Below, piece after piece: positions 37,133 to 47,849 of a DNA stretch of 64,000 bases. The notes beneath the pieces are model-generated. The model was not told the DNA's origin, did no database searches, and was given only the letters and a program-made list of their open reading frames with translations. Both the position numbers and the translations under genes were made by a program. Source of the stretch: Burkholderiaceae bacterium (lineage in GTDB: Bacteria > Pseudomonadota > Gammaproteobacteria > Burkholderiales > Burkholderiaceae_D). The stretch covers positions 48,245 to 112,244 of the forward strand of contig JAFANH010000010.1 in NCBI GenBank assembly GCA_019232795.1, in the 5' to 3' direction. Numbering within the stretch: position 1 is the first letter of the stretch; each line of letters starts with the position of its first letter.

Positions 37133-39318
37133 GTGGTCCGCCTCGCCTGCACGTGCGACTCGACCAGGGTCAGAATCGCTTTTGACTGATAACTTTTTGC
37201 CAGCATGCTCAATTTCGCCGCGAACGGCCGGTATTTGCCGTCCAGTCCGGCAATATGCTCGGCGCGCTGCCGGATGTCGCGCATATTGCCGACCAGCGCC
37301 AACTCGTACAGGATATCCATCTCTTCCCTGGGCGGCACCTCCAGCGACATGGTCTGCTCGTCCAGCACCGGCTCGACCTCCTCGGTTTCCCAGGTGAAGC
37401 CCAGCAATTCACCCATACGCTGCAGCAACTCCTCCTGGTCGATAGGCTTGGTCAGGAAGGCACTGGCGCCCGCGACCATGCTGTCCTGCTGGTCCTCCGG
37501 CGTGGCGCTGGCTGAATTCGCAATGATGGGCACAGCCCGTACTTTGGCATCGGCGTGCTCGCGGATGTGGCGCGTGGCTTCCAGGCCATCCATCACCGGC
37601 ATGCGGATATCCATCAACACCAGGTCGGGCAAGGCCGCCTCGAGTTGCGACAAGGCTTGCTTGCCGTCGACCGCCTCATCGACCGCAAAGCCGAGTGAAT
37701 GCAACAGATCGGCCAGCATGGCGCGATTGGCCGGCACGTCGTCCACCACCAGCACGCGCTTGACCGGCCCCGCATAGCCGGACACGCGGCGCTTGGCCGG
37801 ACGCAAGGCGACATCGGTCTCGACCACCTGCACCAGCAGATCGAAATTGAAATGGCTGCCTTTGCCGGGGTGGCTTTCCACGTGGATATCGCTATCCATC
37901 ATGCGCACCAATTGCCGGCTGATGGAAAGCCCGAGACCGGTGCCGCCGAAGCGCCGCTCGAGATCGCCGGCCTGTTCGAACGGCTGGAAGATGCGCTCCA
38001 GATCGTGACGCTCTATGCCGATGCCGGTATCGACGACTTCGAAACTCAGCGAGGCATGCGTATCGTCCCTGGTTTCGCTGCGCACGCGCAGGCTGATTTG
38101 ACCGGTATCGGTAAACTTGATCGCATTGCCGAGCAAGTTCAGCAATATCTGGCGCAGGCGTTTTTCGTCGAGCAGCACCGACTGGGGCAAGTCGAGCGAG
38201 GCCTGGTAACTGAACAGCAGGCCCTTTTGTTCGGCCTTGACGCGAATGATGTCGGCGATGCCAAGCAGGAATTCCGGCAAATCAACCACGCTCAGGTAAA
38301 GGTCGAACTTGCCGACCTCGATCTTCGACAGGTCGAGCAAATCGGTAATCAGGGTCAACAGATGCTCGCCGCTCTGGCGTATGGTGTTCAGGCCGACCAG
38401 CTGCCGCTCGCTCAAGTTGCGCTCGCGCTTGAGAATCTGCGCGTAGCCGAGAATGGCATTGAGCGGAGTACGCAACTCGTGGCTCATGCTGGCCAGAAAA
38501 GTGCTCTTGGCACGGTTCGCCACTTCGGCGCGGTCCTTGGCCACGGTCAGTTCGGCCGTACGTTCCTTGACCAGGTCGCCCAAGTGGTCGCGATGGCGCT
38601 GCAATTCCTTCTCCGCCAGCGCACGCCGTTCGATATCCTGCTCCAGTGCGTGATTCTTGGCTTCGATCTCGTCGAACAAGCCTTGCAAGGCCTGACGCGT
38701 GCTCTCCAGGCTATTGCCGAGATTGCCAAGTTCGTCGTCGTCACGCCAATTGAAAGGCTCGTTAAGCTCTTTGCGCGCCAGCCGTTGGGATTCGTCCATC
38801 AAGCGCCGCATCGGCGCCAGCAGCCGGTACTGCAACAGCCCCAGGATCATCACGATGCTCAGTAACAGCTGGCCTCCCACGGTCAGCACGAAACTGCGCC
38901 GGTCGGAAGCGATGGCCGCATCGAGCTGACCGCTGTCCATCTCGACGGTGACGTAGCCGATCACGGCATTGTTGTAGACCACTTCGCGGTCCAGCTTCAC
39001 CTGGCGGCCATGGCGCCGCTCGGGGTGTTCTTCGGAAAGGAAGGCGCCGAATTTCTTGTCGCGCACCACCACCGCGGCCACGCGCTCATCGCCCAGGACC
39101 GACTGGAACAGGGGTTGGCCGGCGTCCCGGCTCAGGTTCCACAGCGGTTCCTGCATGCCGAGCGCAAGAATTTCAGTCAGGCGCCGGTGATCCGATGCGA
39201 GCTGCTGCGCCAGCGCCGCTTCGCGCTGGCCCAAGGTCAGCCAACTGCTGACGCTGACCGGTATCAACAGACCGATCACCACCGTCAGCACGATGGACGC
39301 TCGCAGTTTCAATCGCAT
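37129..39318 (-). CDS. Hybrid membrane sensor histidine kinase
   Basis: This 729-residue membrane kinase has two transmembrane helices (about 8-26 and 160-182) flanking a periplasmic sensor, a HAMP domain, coiled coil, HisKA ([18 protein letters not shown]), HATPase ([19 protein letters not shown]), a receiver ([13 protein letters not shown]; phospho-Asp in [12 protein letters not shown]) and a C-terminal helical region seen in related hybrid kinases. ATG 39318 (MRLKLRAS) is chosen since it precedes TM1; an upstream ATG adds 13 codons. It is coupled to the receiver-PAS-kinase gene. The 304-bp gap upstream of it contains nothing recognised. Confidence 0.9.
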   Translation of the reverse strand: MRLKLRASIVLTVVIGLLIPVSVSSWLTLGQREAALAQQLASDHRRLTEILALGMQEPLWNLSRDAGQPLFQSVLGDERVAAVVVRDKKFGAFLSEEHPERRHGRQVKLDREVVYNNAVIGYVTVEMDSGQLDAAIASDRRSFVLTVGGQLLLSIVMILGLLQYRLLAPMRRLMDESQRLARKELNEPFNWRDDDELGNLGNSLESTRQALQGLFDEIEAKNHALEQDIERRALAEKELQRHRDHLGDLVKERTAELTVAKDRAEVANRAKSTFLASMSHELRTPLNAILGYAQILKRERNLSERQLVGLNTIRQSGEHLLTLITDLLDLSKIEVGKFDLYLSVVDLPEFLLGIADIIRVKAEQKGLLFSYQASLDLPQSVLLDEKRLRQILLNLLGNAIKFTDTGQISLRVRSETRDDTHASLSFEVVDTGIGIERHDLERIFQPFEQAGDLERRFGGTGLGLSISRQLVRMMDSDIHVESHPGKGSHFNFDLLVQVVETDVALRPAKRRVSGYAGPVKRVLVVDDVPANRAMLADLLHSLGFAVDEAVDGKQALSQLEAALPDLVLMDIRMPVMDGLEATRHIREHADAKVRAVPIIANSASATPEDQQDSMVAGASAFLTKPIDQEELLQRMGELLGFTWETEEVEPVLDEQTMSLEVPPREEMDILYELALVGNMRDIRQRAEHIAGLDGKYRPFAAKLSMLAKSYQSKAILTLVESHVQARRTT

Positions 39319-39622
39319 CGATGTTCGCCCCCCAAGCGATCCCGTGCCGGTGATCACCGGATCATTTTCAAGACCGGATTATGCTTTGCAGCGCCGCACG
39401 ACAGGTGCCGGCCGGAAGTTTATTCTGCTTCAATACCCACGGCGCCGCTTTCCCCATTGTGCCCGAATCACGCAGAAATTTGGTAATAATTTGCCCGCGA
39501 CCTGCGGTTGGCGAGACATCTGCATGGTGCGTGTTCCGGCACAGGCAGGCGCCATCAAAGCGCAATGATTTTCAGCAACATGGCAGGCGCGACCACCGTG
39601 TCACGCATGCATGCGCCGAACC

Positions 39623-40117
39623 TCACTCGTCGCGTTGCGGCTCGGCGATGGTGCGCAACTGGAAGCGGCCGTCATCGTTGAACAACAGGGTCTCCAGGAC
39701 TTCGAGCCTGCCGCGCTCGAGCAGGTTCGACGGCGGCAGGGGGTAGGGCGCGGCATTGCGCAAAGCAGACATGGTGGTGGCGACGATCGCGCTGTCACCA
39801 TTGGAGCGCACGATCTCGCTGTGCGCCAGGCGCCCGTTGGCGTCAACCACATATTTAACCACCACGACCGAACGCAGCATCGCCTGCGGATTGCCCGCGA
39901 AAACCTTATCGGCATTGACCTGGGAAATATGCCGCGCCAGCACATGCTTGTAGCGATCCAGCGACATCGATGCCGTCGGTCTCGAAGGCGGCGGCGGGGG
40001 TGGCGGCACGTATCGCGTGGCCGGAGCGGACGGAGCGGCGGGCGGCACCGGTGCGGTACAAGCCCCCAACAGCAGCGCCCAAGCGGCCGTTGTCGTTACG
40101 ACTATGGTGCTCTTCAT
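39623..40117 (-). CDS. Lipoprotein with TonB C-terminal-like domain
   Basis: The 164-residue protein has a lipobox ALLLGAC followed by a proline run (YVPPPPPPPSRPT), then a C-terminal domain (about 70-155) with VVVVKYVVDANGRLAHSEIVRSNGD that resembles the TonB C-terminal family (motif given in pieces). No ExbB/ExbD or receptor gene is adjacent, so energy transduction is uncertain; an envelope-stabilising role is as likely. GGGAGG upstream of ATG 40117 supports this start. Upstream in-frame sequence lacks coding character. Confidence 0.75.
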   Translation of the reverse strand: MKSTIVVTTTAAWALLLGACTAPVPPAAPSAPATRYVPPPPPPPSRPTASMSLDRYKHVLARHISQVNADKVFAGNPQAMLRSVVVVKYVVDANGRLAHSEIVRSNGDSAIVATTMSALRNAAPYPLPPSNLLERGRLEVLETLLFNDDGRFQLRTIAEPQRDE

Positions 40118-40199
40118 GTCACAGCCTCCCCTTGCTTCGCCAGGCCGGCAGTCGCCCATCCATCGTACAAATCGGCGAGCGACTCCGCACTGCTTAGAG

Positions 40200-42272
<2,073 letters not shown>

Positions 42273-43211
42273 TTACCCGTCCGCGTTGATCTTGGCGACC
42301 AACTCTTGCAGCACTTTCTCGGACAGGCTGTTATCGACCTGGCAGGTACCGGCATTTTCGTGCCCGCCGCCGCCATACTTCAGCATCAGGTCGCCGATAT
42401 TGGTCTTGGAGCTGCGGTTGAGAATGGACTTGCCCGTGGCGAAAACCGTGTTCTGGTTTTTCAAGCCCCACATCACGTGGATGGAGATATTCGTCTCCGG
42501 GAACAAGGCATAGATCATGAAGCGGTTGCCGGCATAGATCGTCATCTCGTTGCGCAAGTCCAGCACCACGAGATTCTTGTGCACGGTTGCACAGCGCTGC
42601 AACTGATCGCGGAACTTGGCTTCATGCTCGAAATACAGGTCGACCCGCTCCTTGACGTCGGGCAGCTGCATGATTTGAGCGATCGTATGGTTGCGGCAGT
42701 AATCGATCAAATCCATCATCAAGTTGTAATTCGAGATGCGGAATTCACGGAAGCGCCCAAGGCCGGTGCGTGCGTCCATCAGGAAATTAAGCAAGTCCCA
42801 TTTCTGCGGATGCAGGATTTCCTCGCGGTTGAACTGCGCCGAATCGCCCTTGTCGACCGCAGCCATCATATCGTCCCAATCGGCCGGGAAAGCCTGACGG
42901 CCGCCGTAATAGTCGTACACCACGCGCGCCGCCGAAGGCGCCTTCGGGTCGATGATGTGGTTGGGCCGTTCGCCGGTATTGCGTATGGTTTCCGACAAGT
43001 GGTGATCGAAGGCCAGGTGCACGCCCGGCACATAGGGCAGATTGGTGGTCAGGTCCTGATCGCTGACTTCGACCTTGCCGTCCTGCATGTCCTTGGGATG
43101 CACAAACAGGATCTCATCGATCAATTGCAAGTGCTTGAGCAAGACGGCGCATACCAGGCCGTCGAAATCGCTGCGGGTCACCAAGCGGTACTTTTTCGAT
43201 GCTGCGTTCAT
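42273..43211 (-). CDS. DHH-family phosphoesterase
   Basis: This 312-residue cytoplasmic protein shows the DHH superfamily motifs TRSDFDGLVCAVLL, LAFDHHLSET, DKGDSAQF and, in the DHHA1-like C-terminus, KYGGGGHENAGTCQ (single-phosphate or oligoribonucleotide hydrolysis is known for the superfamily). It differs from RecJ, NrnA and GdpP, so the substrate is open. The start MNAASKKY is used because GGAG lies six bases before that ATG. It follows the proline iminopeptidase and precedes fadH, both in the same direction. Confidence 0.82.
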   Translation of the reverse strand: MNAASKKYRLVTRSDFDGLVCAVLLKHLQLIDEILFVHPKDMQDGKVEVSDQDLTTNLPYVPGVHLAFDHHLSETIRNTGERPNHIIDPKAPSAARVVYDYYGGRQAFPADWDDMMAAVDKGDSAQFNREEILHPQKWDLLNFLMDARTGLGRFREFRISNYNLMMDLIDYCRNHTIAQIMQLPDVKERVDLYFEHEAKFRDQLQRCATVHKNLVVLDLRNEMTIYAGNRFMIYALFPETNISIHVMWGLKNQNTVFATGKSILNRSSKTNIGDLMLKYGGGGHENAGTCQVDNSLSEKVLQELVAKINADG

Positions 43212-43296
43212 GCCGGTCTCCATTGGTCGCTAGTTATGTTGCGCTAACTATGTTGCACTAATCATATGCCAGGCTGGTCCAACGCGCTTAGAGGTT

Positions 43297-44268
43297 TTAT
43301 TCGAAGCGGCGCTGCTGCTTGAACTGCTGAGTCGCCGCCACCAGGGCCGCGGCAATGCCCGGTTCCAGCGCCGCATGGCCGGCATCGGGAACCACTTGGT
43401 ACTTCGCTTCCGGCCAGGCCTGGTGCAGGCGATAGGCGCTGGCCGGCGGACAGACAACATCGTAACGCCCCTGCACGATCACGGCCGGCAAATGGCGGAT
43501 ACGGCCGACGTTGTGCACCAGCTGGTCTTCCTCGAGAAAAGCCTCGTTGAGCAAGTAATGCGCCTCCAGCCGACCAATCCCGAGCGCCACGCCGTCGGCC
43601 GTGTATTCGGCCAGGGCTTCCGGGTGCGACAGCAAGTACACGCAGCTACCCTCGTAACGCGCCCAGGCGCGCGCGGCCGGAAAATACACATCGGGGTCGT
43701 CGGAAAACAGCCGTGCCTTGTAGGCATTGAGCAGATCGCCGCGCTCGGCCTCCGGAATATGCGACGCAAATTCGGCATGCACCTCGGGATAAAACCATTT
43801 GATGCCATTGACGAACCATTCGACCTCGGTGCGCGTGCACAGGAAGATGCCGCGCAAAACGAAGCCCAGGCAATGCTGCGGATGCGCCTGGCCGTAGGCC
43901 AATGCCAGCGTCGAACCCCAGGAGCCGCCGAACACCAGCCATTGTTCGATGCCAAGCAGCATGCGCAGGCGTTCGATGTCGTGAATCAGCAAATGCGTGG
44001 TGTTGTGGCGGAACTCGCCCAGCGGGGTCGACTTGCCGGCGCCGCGCTGATCGAACAGCACGATGCGGTAATGGGCCGGATCGAAAAAGCGCCTGTGCGC
44101 AGTCGACAGCCCGCCGCCCGGACCGCCGTGCAGAAACAGTACCGGCGTCCCGTGCGGATTGCCGCATTGTTCCCAATACAAAGTATGCAACTCGTCAACC
44201 GCCATCATGCCCGTCTCGTAGGGTTCGATAGCGGGAAACAGCGCGGCTTCGGCCGATGCGTCTGACAT
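43297..44268 (-). CDS. pip: Proline iminopeptidase
   Basis: The 323-residue alpha/beta-hydrolase releases N-terminal proline from peptides. Motifs are LFLHGGPGGGLSTAHRRFFD (oxyanion HGGPG), FDQRGAGKSTP, the nucleophile elbow GGSWGSTLALAY, and C-terminal catalytic Asp and His in GRYDVVCPP and DAGHAALE. GAGGAATTC precedes the ATG at 44268, which is chosen over an earlier in-frame start. It lies 85 nt upstream of the DHH gene. Confidence 0.94.
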   Translation of the reverse strand: MSDASAEAALFPAIEPYETGMMAVDELHTLYWEQCGNPHGTPVLFLHGGPGGGLSTAHRRFFDPAHYRIVLFDQRGAGKSTPLGEFRHNTTHLLIHDIERLRMLLGIEQWLVFGGSWGSTLALAYGQAHPQHCLGFVLRGIFLCTRTEVEWFVNGIKWFYPEVHAEFASHIPEAERGDLLNAYKARLFSDDPDVYFPAARAWARYEGSCVYLLSHPEALAEYTADGVALGIGRLEAHYLLNEAFLEEDQLVHNVGRIRHLPAVIVQGRYDVVCPPASAYRLHQAWPEAKYQVVPDAGHAALEPGIAAALVAATQQFKQQRRFE

Positions 44269-44527
44269 GAATTCCTCGACACAAAACGTGAGAATCGCAT
44301 CATAACCACAAGCGCGACGGCTCGCCAATGGTCTGGCCATCATTGGCGAAAAGGCTTTTCAATAAATTAATTTATTGAGCCTTTCGGCGCGTTTTAAGAG
44401 GCAAATCACCGATTTTCGTTTTCAGAGTGAATTTCCGCTAGCCAAAAGCGAAAAACCTCGGTACAATTCGGCCCCTTCAGATGCATTGACACGCATCCTG
44501 TGTTTTCAGCTAAGTGGCAGTCCAAAC

Positions 44528-44603
44528 GGGTGCTTAGCTCAGTTGGTAGAGCGGCGCCCTTACAAGGCGTAGGTCGGGAGTTCGAGCCTCTCAGCACCCA
44601 CCA
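44528..44603 (+). tRNA. tRNA-Val (TAC anticodon)
   Basis: Sequence GGGTGCTTAGCTCAGTTGGT opens the gene; acceptor stem GGGTGCT/AGCACCC, anticodon loop CTTACAA (TAC, valine), T-arm GAGTTCGAGCCTC, discriminator A and encoded CCA. Length 76 nt. It is 56 nt upstream of tRNA-Asp, presumably co-transcribed. Confidence 0.97.
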
Positions 44604-44659
44604 GGCGAAACGCAGCGAAACAGTTTTAAATTCGTGTCGGAAGTGATGGCACGAGTTTT

Positions 44660-44736
44660 GGAGTGGTAGTTCAGTTGGTTAGAATACCGGCCTGTCACGC
44701 CGGGGGTCGCGGGTTCGAGTCCCGTCCACTCCGCCA
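44660..44736 (+). tRNA. tRNA-Asp (GTC anticodon)
   Basis: GGAGTGGTAGTTCAGTTGGT starts the gene; acceptor stem GGAGTGG/CCACTCC, anticodon loop CTGTCAC (GTC, aspartate), T-arm CGGGTTCGAGTCCCG, discriminator G and CCA at 44734-44736. It ends the tRNA pair and adjoins a variable region containing an orphan SIR2-like gene. Confidence 0.97.
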
Positions 44737-44742
44737 ATAAAG

Positions 44743-44769
44743 AAAAAGCCCGCGCAAGCGGGCTTTTTT
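44743..44769 (+). terminator. Terminator after tRNA-Val/tRNA-Asp
   Basis: Hairpin AGCCCGC-GCAA-GCGGGCT is flanked by AAAAA and TTTTTT, seven bases after the tRNA-Asp CCA end. It should stop transcription of the tRNA pair and could work on both strands. Confidence 0.92.
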
Positions 44770-44783
44770 ATTTCCGGAGTGGA

Positions 44784-44912
44784 GCAAGCCGCCTGCGCGG
44801 CTTGCGGCGGGACTCGAAGGGAATCGCTTGCCAGCGATTCCGCGGCCCAAACGGAATGGAATGCCCGCCTGCATGCGGGCATCTTGCGGCAGGCAAGGAG
44901 CCGTGCTCCTTG
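44784..44912. repeat. Array of four consecutive perfect hairpins
   Basis: Four unrelated perfect stems occur in 130 bp: GCAAGCCGC/GCGGCTTGC (44784-44805), GGAATCGCT/AGCGATTCC (44820-44841), ATGCCCGC/GCGGGCAT (44861-44882) and CAAGGAGC/GCTCCTTG (44894-44912). Open frames across it are artefacts of the palindromes. Function unknown; it could be a composite REP-type element or a structured non-coding RNA. Confidence 0.8.
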
Positions 44913-44953
44913 AATTCCCTGCCTCACGTAGGCGAGTCCCGTCCCCCAAATAC

Positions 44954-44982
44954 AAAAAGGGCGAACATAGTTCGCCCTTTTT
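44954..44982. terminator. Bidirectional terminator-like hairpin before the SIR2-like gene
   Basis: AAAAAGGGCGAA-CATAG-TTCGCCCTTTTT is a perfect 12-bp stem with A and T runs at both sides, 90 bp before the SIR2-like gene. It closes the hairpin array and insulates the downstream gene. Confidence 0.82.
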
Positions 44983-44997
44983 CACTTATCAACTATC

Positions 44998-45016
44998 ATT
45001 CCCGCAAAGCGGGAAT
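44998..45016. repeat. Solo REP-type hairpin
   Basis: ATTCCCGCAAAGCGGGAAT is a single hairpin of the CATTCCCGC type also found in the composite repeats at 1461 and 53097. It lies between the terminator and the SIR2-like gene. Confidence 0.55.
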
Positions 45017-45071
45017 CGAGGCCAAGCCTTAAGCCCAAAACCGTCAAAGTCACTATTGGCAGGAGACGTCT

Positions 45072-46082
45072 ATGAAGCACCTTATCGTAGGAGCTGGCGC
45101 CACACTAGCTGAAGCGCTAGCGCTAGGCATTCCACGTGTCCAATGTCCGCCTGTTATGACAGATTTTGCCCGGAAAATGTGGTGGAATTATTCCCCATAT
45201 CCACTGCTAGACGCATATCTTCGCAACCAAGGGTATACAAATCTCGGGGAAGACCCTCGCGATCTTTTTTTTCGACTTGAAGAGTCCGGCAAAGAAAATA
45301 TCGAACGATTCATGGAGTTTGCCTGGAACAATAGATCGTTGGATCTAGCACCTTACAAAAGCAATCTACCCCCTGGCTTCATCTCTGGTTTTCGCATAAC
45401 AACTGCAGACCCATCTAGCAAATCGCAACCAACACAGGAAAATTTTTGGCAGAACATGTTGTATCACGGGATCGGAAGTCCGTTGTCGTTTTTTATGGAT
45501 CAGTGCTTCTTTGAAAACGGCAAAGGGTGGAAGGATTTTTCGCAAGCGAAAACAATCAGTTCCCGTCTGACGCCAAACGACCTTGTAATCAATTTAAACT
45601 TTGATACCGTTTTCGAGCTTGCGCTTCAACAAATGGGACGGGATGTCTGCTACGTTCCTAACATTCAGAGCCCGCATGAGATTTTGGTTGCAAAGCCGCA
45701 TGGATCATTAAATCTGATCATGAACCATGAGGGATTTATGTTTGGACAGCCCGAATGGCTTGGAATGCCCCAACACCCAGGCTACGATAGCTACTCCGGG
45801 CTCGTTCCACCGAGATTGAACAAGAATTACGCTCAGCATCCATTTGCTGAGCTAATTATCAAATTAATTCGTGATAGGACCCCACAAAAAATTATTATGT
45901 GGGGGGTTGGTTTGACGCAAAGTGACACAGACCTTCTCTCTCTCTACCAAGGATGGGCGAAGAGTGCCGACTCAATAGACGTTATAAATCCTGACCAGAA
46001 TGTTGCAGCAAATGTGCATGACTTGCTGAAATGCGATGTAAAGCACTACCGCAACCTTACGGAATGGGGCAGTGAAAATTAA
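45072..46082 (+). CDS. SIR2-like domain protein, orphan, AT-richer than neighbours
   Basis: The 336-residue protein reads as a SIR2-fold NAD-binding domain: GAGATLAEAL (about 7-16) as the Rossmann loop, NLNFDTVFELAL with Asn174/Asn176/Asp178, a candidate catalytic histidine in AKPHGSLNL (His210) and GVGLTQSDTDL (278-288) with NPD at about 306-308 as the ribose/adenine region. No effector or sensor partner domain is fused and no transmembrane part exists. SIR2-fold proteins in phage defence cleave NAD+; that function is inferred. GGAGACG precedes the ATG. Codon usage and base composition are AT-richer than the flanking genes, suggesting transfer. Confidence 0.75.
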   Translation: MKHLIVGAGATLAEALALGIPRVQCPPVMTDFARKMWWNYSPYPLLDAYLRNQGYTNLGEDPRDLFFRLEESGKENIERFMEFAWNNRSLDLAPYKSNLPPGFISGFRITTADPSSKSQPTQENFWQNMLYHGIGSPLSFFMDQCFFENGKGWKDFSQAKTISSRLTPNDLVINLNFDTVFELALQQMGRDVCYVPNIQSPHEILVAKPHGSLNLIMNHEGFMFGQPEWLGMPQHPGYDSYSGLVPPRLNKNYAQHPFAELIIKLIRDRTPQKIIMWGVGLTQSDTDLLSLYQGWAKSADSIDVINPDQNVAANVHDLLKCDVKHYRNLTEWGSEN

Positions 46083-46149
46083 ACAGTATTCGCGCAAATA
46101 GAGGGATCTGTCGTCACTTATCTATATCTCAACGTAATGCTCCACCACC

Positions 46150-46519
46150 GGAAACGGCTCATAAAAATAATGCAAAAGCGGGTTGCCACCCTGATCGCTT
46201 CATTCCCTATATCCAGCCACACGAGTTCGAGGCCCTGCTATTCAGTGATGTTTCGACGCTGGTGGGCACAGAACCAAATTGGCAGCGCGCGGCTGGTGCG
46301 CTCAACGCGGTCCGCGCCGCCACCATCTCGCCGGAACATATCAACGACCGACCCGAAACCAAGCCGGCCGCACACCTGGAACGCGAACTGAAGCACCCAA
46401 ACTATAAAAAACGCCGCCACGGTCCCGTCATCGCCGGCCACATCGGACTGTCAAAGATCGAATCGGAATGCCCGTTCTTCGCAGCTTGGCTCGATCAGAT
46501 CAGGAAGTTGGCTACCTAG
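46150..46519 (+). pseudogene. DUF4276-family protein, 5'-truncated
   Basis: In frame with the TAG at 46517-46519 the sequence reads RFIPYIQPHEFEALLFSD, GTEPNWQRAAGALNAV, HLERELKHPNYKKRRHGPVI and ESECPFFAAWLDQI, the C-terminal half of a DUF4276 (TOPRIM-like) protein. Upstream codons show no family sequence and no start with a ribosome site, so the 5' half is lost. DUF4276 genes usually pair with an AAA ATPase gene, from memory of the family; none is present here. This is a decayed piece beside the SIR2-like gene. Confidence 0.68.
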
Positions 46520-46670
46520 CAATACCTCCGCAAGCGCCTGCCTGGCCGGCCTTGACGTCAAGAATGGCGGCTTGGAGTATCGCCGCGCCTGCCCTCCTCC
46601 TTCACTAGGGCCGCCTGAGCTCCGTAGAAGTCCAGAACCCATCGATTTTTCCATTGACACGATCAAAAAA

Positions 46671-47024
46671 ATGCACAACAATATGGTTGTGGATAAATTA
46701 GGCACTACGTTAATGGCCCTGTCGGACCCGACCCGGCGGGCAATTATCGAGCGGCTCACGCATGGCCCCGCGTCAGTCAATGAACTGGCTCAGCCGTTTG
46801 CCGTCTCGCAGCAGATGATCTCAAAGCATATTGCTTATTTGATCCGCGCAAAGCTCGTCGTGAAAATGAAGGTTGGTCGGGAAAGCGTGTGCAGGCTAAG
46901 GCCGGAAGCGATCAAAGCAGTGAGCGATTGGGCGCTCACATATCGCCGGTTTTGGGAAGAGCGTTTCGACAAATTCGATGCGGTGTTAACAGACTTGAAG
47001 AAGGCGGAGGCGAATCATGACTGA
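46671..47024 (+). CDS. ArsR-family transcriptional regulator
   Basis: The 117-residue winged-helix regulator has TLMALSDPTRRAIIERLTHG and a recognition helix region VSQQMISKHIAYLIRAKLV, with no metal-binding cysteine pair, so it is the metal-independent ArsR type paired with AHSA1/SRPBCC proteins. The start MHNNMVVDKLG is chosen over one 12 bases later; in-frame sequence upstream is not coding. It overlaps the downstream gene by 8 nt, so both are co-expressed, probably autoregulated. Confidence 0.88.
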   Translation: MHNNMVVDKLGTTLMALSDPTRRAIIERLTHGPASVNELAQPFAVSQQMISKHIAYLIRAKLVVKMKVGRESVCRLRPEAIKAVSDWALTYRRFWEERFDKFDAVLTDLKKAEANHD

Positions 47025-47487
47025 ACGGGCGACAAACTTGTTGGAAGATCTTGAGATTACGAGGATATTCGGTGCCGAGCGCGAGCTGGTGTGGAAGGCC
47101 TGGACCGACCCGAAACTTGTGATGCAATGGTGGGGGCCCAAAGGATTCACCTCGCCTGCGTGCAAGATCGATTTCCGCGTCGGCGGCCAATACTTTTATT
47201 GCATGCGGACGCCTGACGGGCAGGACTTCTGGAGCGGCGGGGAATTCAAAGAGATCGTAGCGCCCGAGAAAATCGTCTCGACGCTGTTCTATGCAGACCA
47301 GAACGGAAAAGTCGAGCCTGCCGATAAGAACGATGTGGAAGTGCGCGATGTCGTGACGTTTGAGGACATCGGTAATGGCCGAACCAAGATGGTTTTCAAG
47401 CGCAGCTACTGGGACGAGGGCGAGGATGAGGGCATGAAGCAGATTCTCGACAAACTGGCCGAGCTGCTGGCCAAACTGGCCGCGTAA
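47017..47487 (+). CDS. SRPBCC (AHSA1/START-like) domain protein
   Basis: The 156-residue protein has the AHSA1 opening LEITRIFGAERELVWKAWTD, then PKLVMQWWGPKGFTSP, FRVGGQYFYCMRTPDG and FKRSYWDEGEDEGMKQILD, a compact hydrophobic-ligand-binding fold. Function in such ArsR partners is not established, possibly ligand binding or solvent/stress response. It sits directly after ArsR, overlapping by 8 nt. Confidence 0.88.
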   Translation: MTERATNLLEDLEITRIFGAERELVWKAWTDPKLVMQWWGPKGFTSPACKIDFRVGGQYFYCMRTPDGQDFWSGGEFKEIVAPEKIVSTLFYADQNGKVEPADKNDVEVRDVVTFEDIGNGRTKMVFKRSYWDEGEDEGMKQILDKLAELLAKLAA

Positions 47488-47565
47488 AAAGATTTGCGCC
47501 CCGGACGTTCGATCAATTGATCGAAACAAGTCCTCTCGGGCATCTCAATGCCGATAGCGATTTGC

Positions 47566-47590
47566 AATGCCCGCGCAAGCGGGCATTTCC
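47566..47590 (+). terminator. Terminator-like hairpin after the AHSA1 gene
   Basis: AATGCCCGC-GCAA-GCGGGCATT is a perfect 9-bp stem followed by TTTCC, so the T run is short. It may terminate the ArsR-AHSA1 transcript, or be a REP-type hairpin related to 44861-44882. Confidence 0.5.
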
Positions 47591-47609
47591 GTTTCAAAGC
47601 CGTGTGCCG

Positions 47610-47849
47610 TTACCGCATCGGCACAAACTTCCCCTCGCAGCCATAACGCTCTGCCGCCGATGCGGAGGTAAGCACCTTCACGGCTTTTCCCTTGGCCGCC
47701 CCCTCCAACGGAATATCCGTCCCCGCCACGGCAATCTTCGCCAGTCTCAAATGCACCTGCTCCGGCTTGATGCCGGCGATATGCACATTCTCCAGCCTGA
47801 TTTCGGTACGGTGCGCCTCATCCGCGCCGGCTATCCACAGCCATAGCAC
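47610..47849 (-). pseudogene. C-terminal fragment of an unrecognised gene
   Basis: A 79-residue frame reads AGADEAHRTEIRLENVHIAG, KPEQVHLRLAKIAVAGTDI and ends RYGCEGKFVPMR. The repeated LENVHI/HLRLAKIAV pattern suggests beta-helix or GH28-like C-terminal strands, but this is uncertain. The only start is a GTG inside a CCATAGC-ACTG-GCTATGG hairpin (47841-47858), so the 5' part was probably lost. Identity is not established. Confidence 0.35.

Noticed and set aside
44679..44985. Minus-strand ORFs of 82 and 96 residues over tRNA-Asp and the hairpin array
   Set aside because: They translate tRNA sequence and palindromes; such frames are common artefacts and show no protein family.
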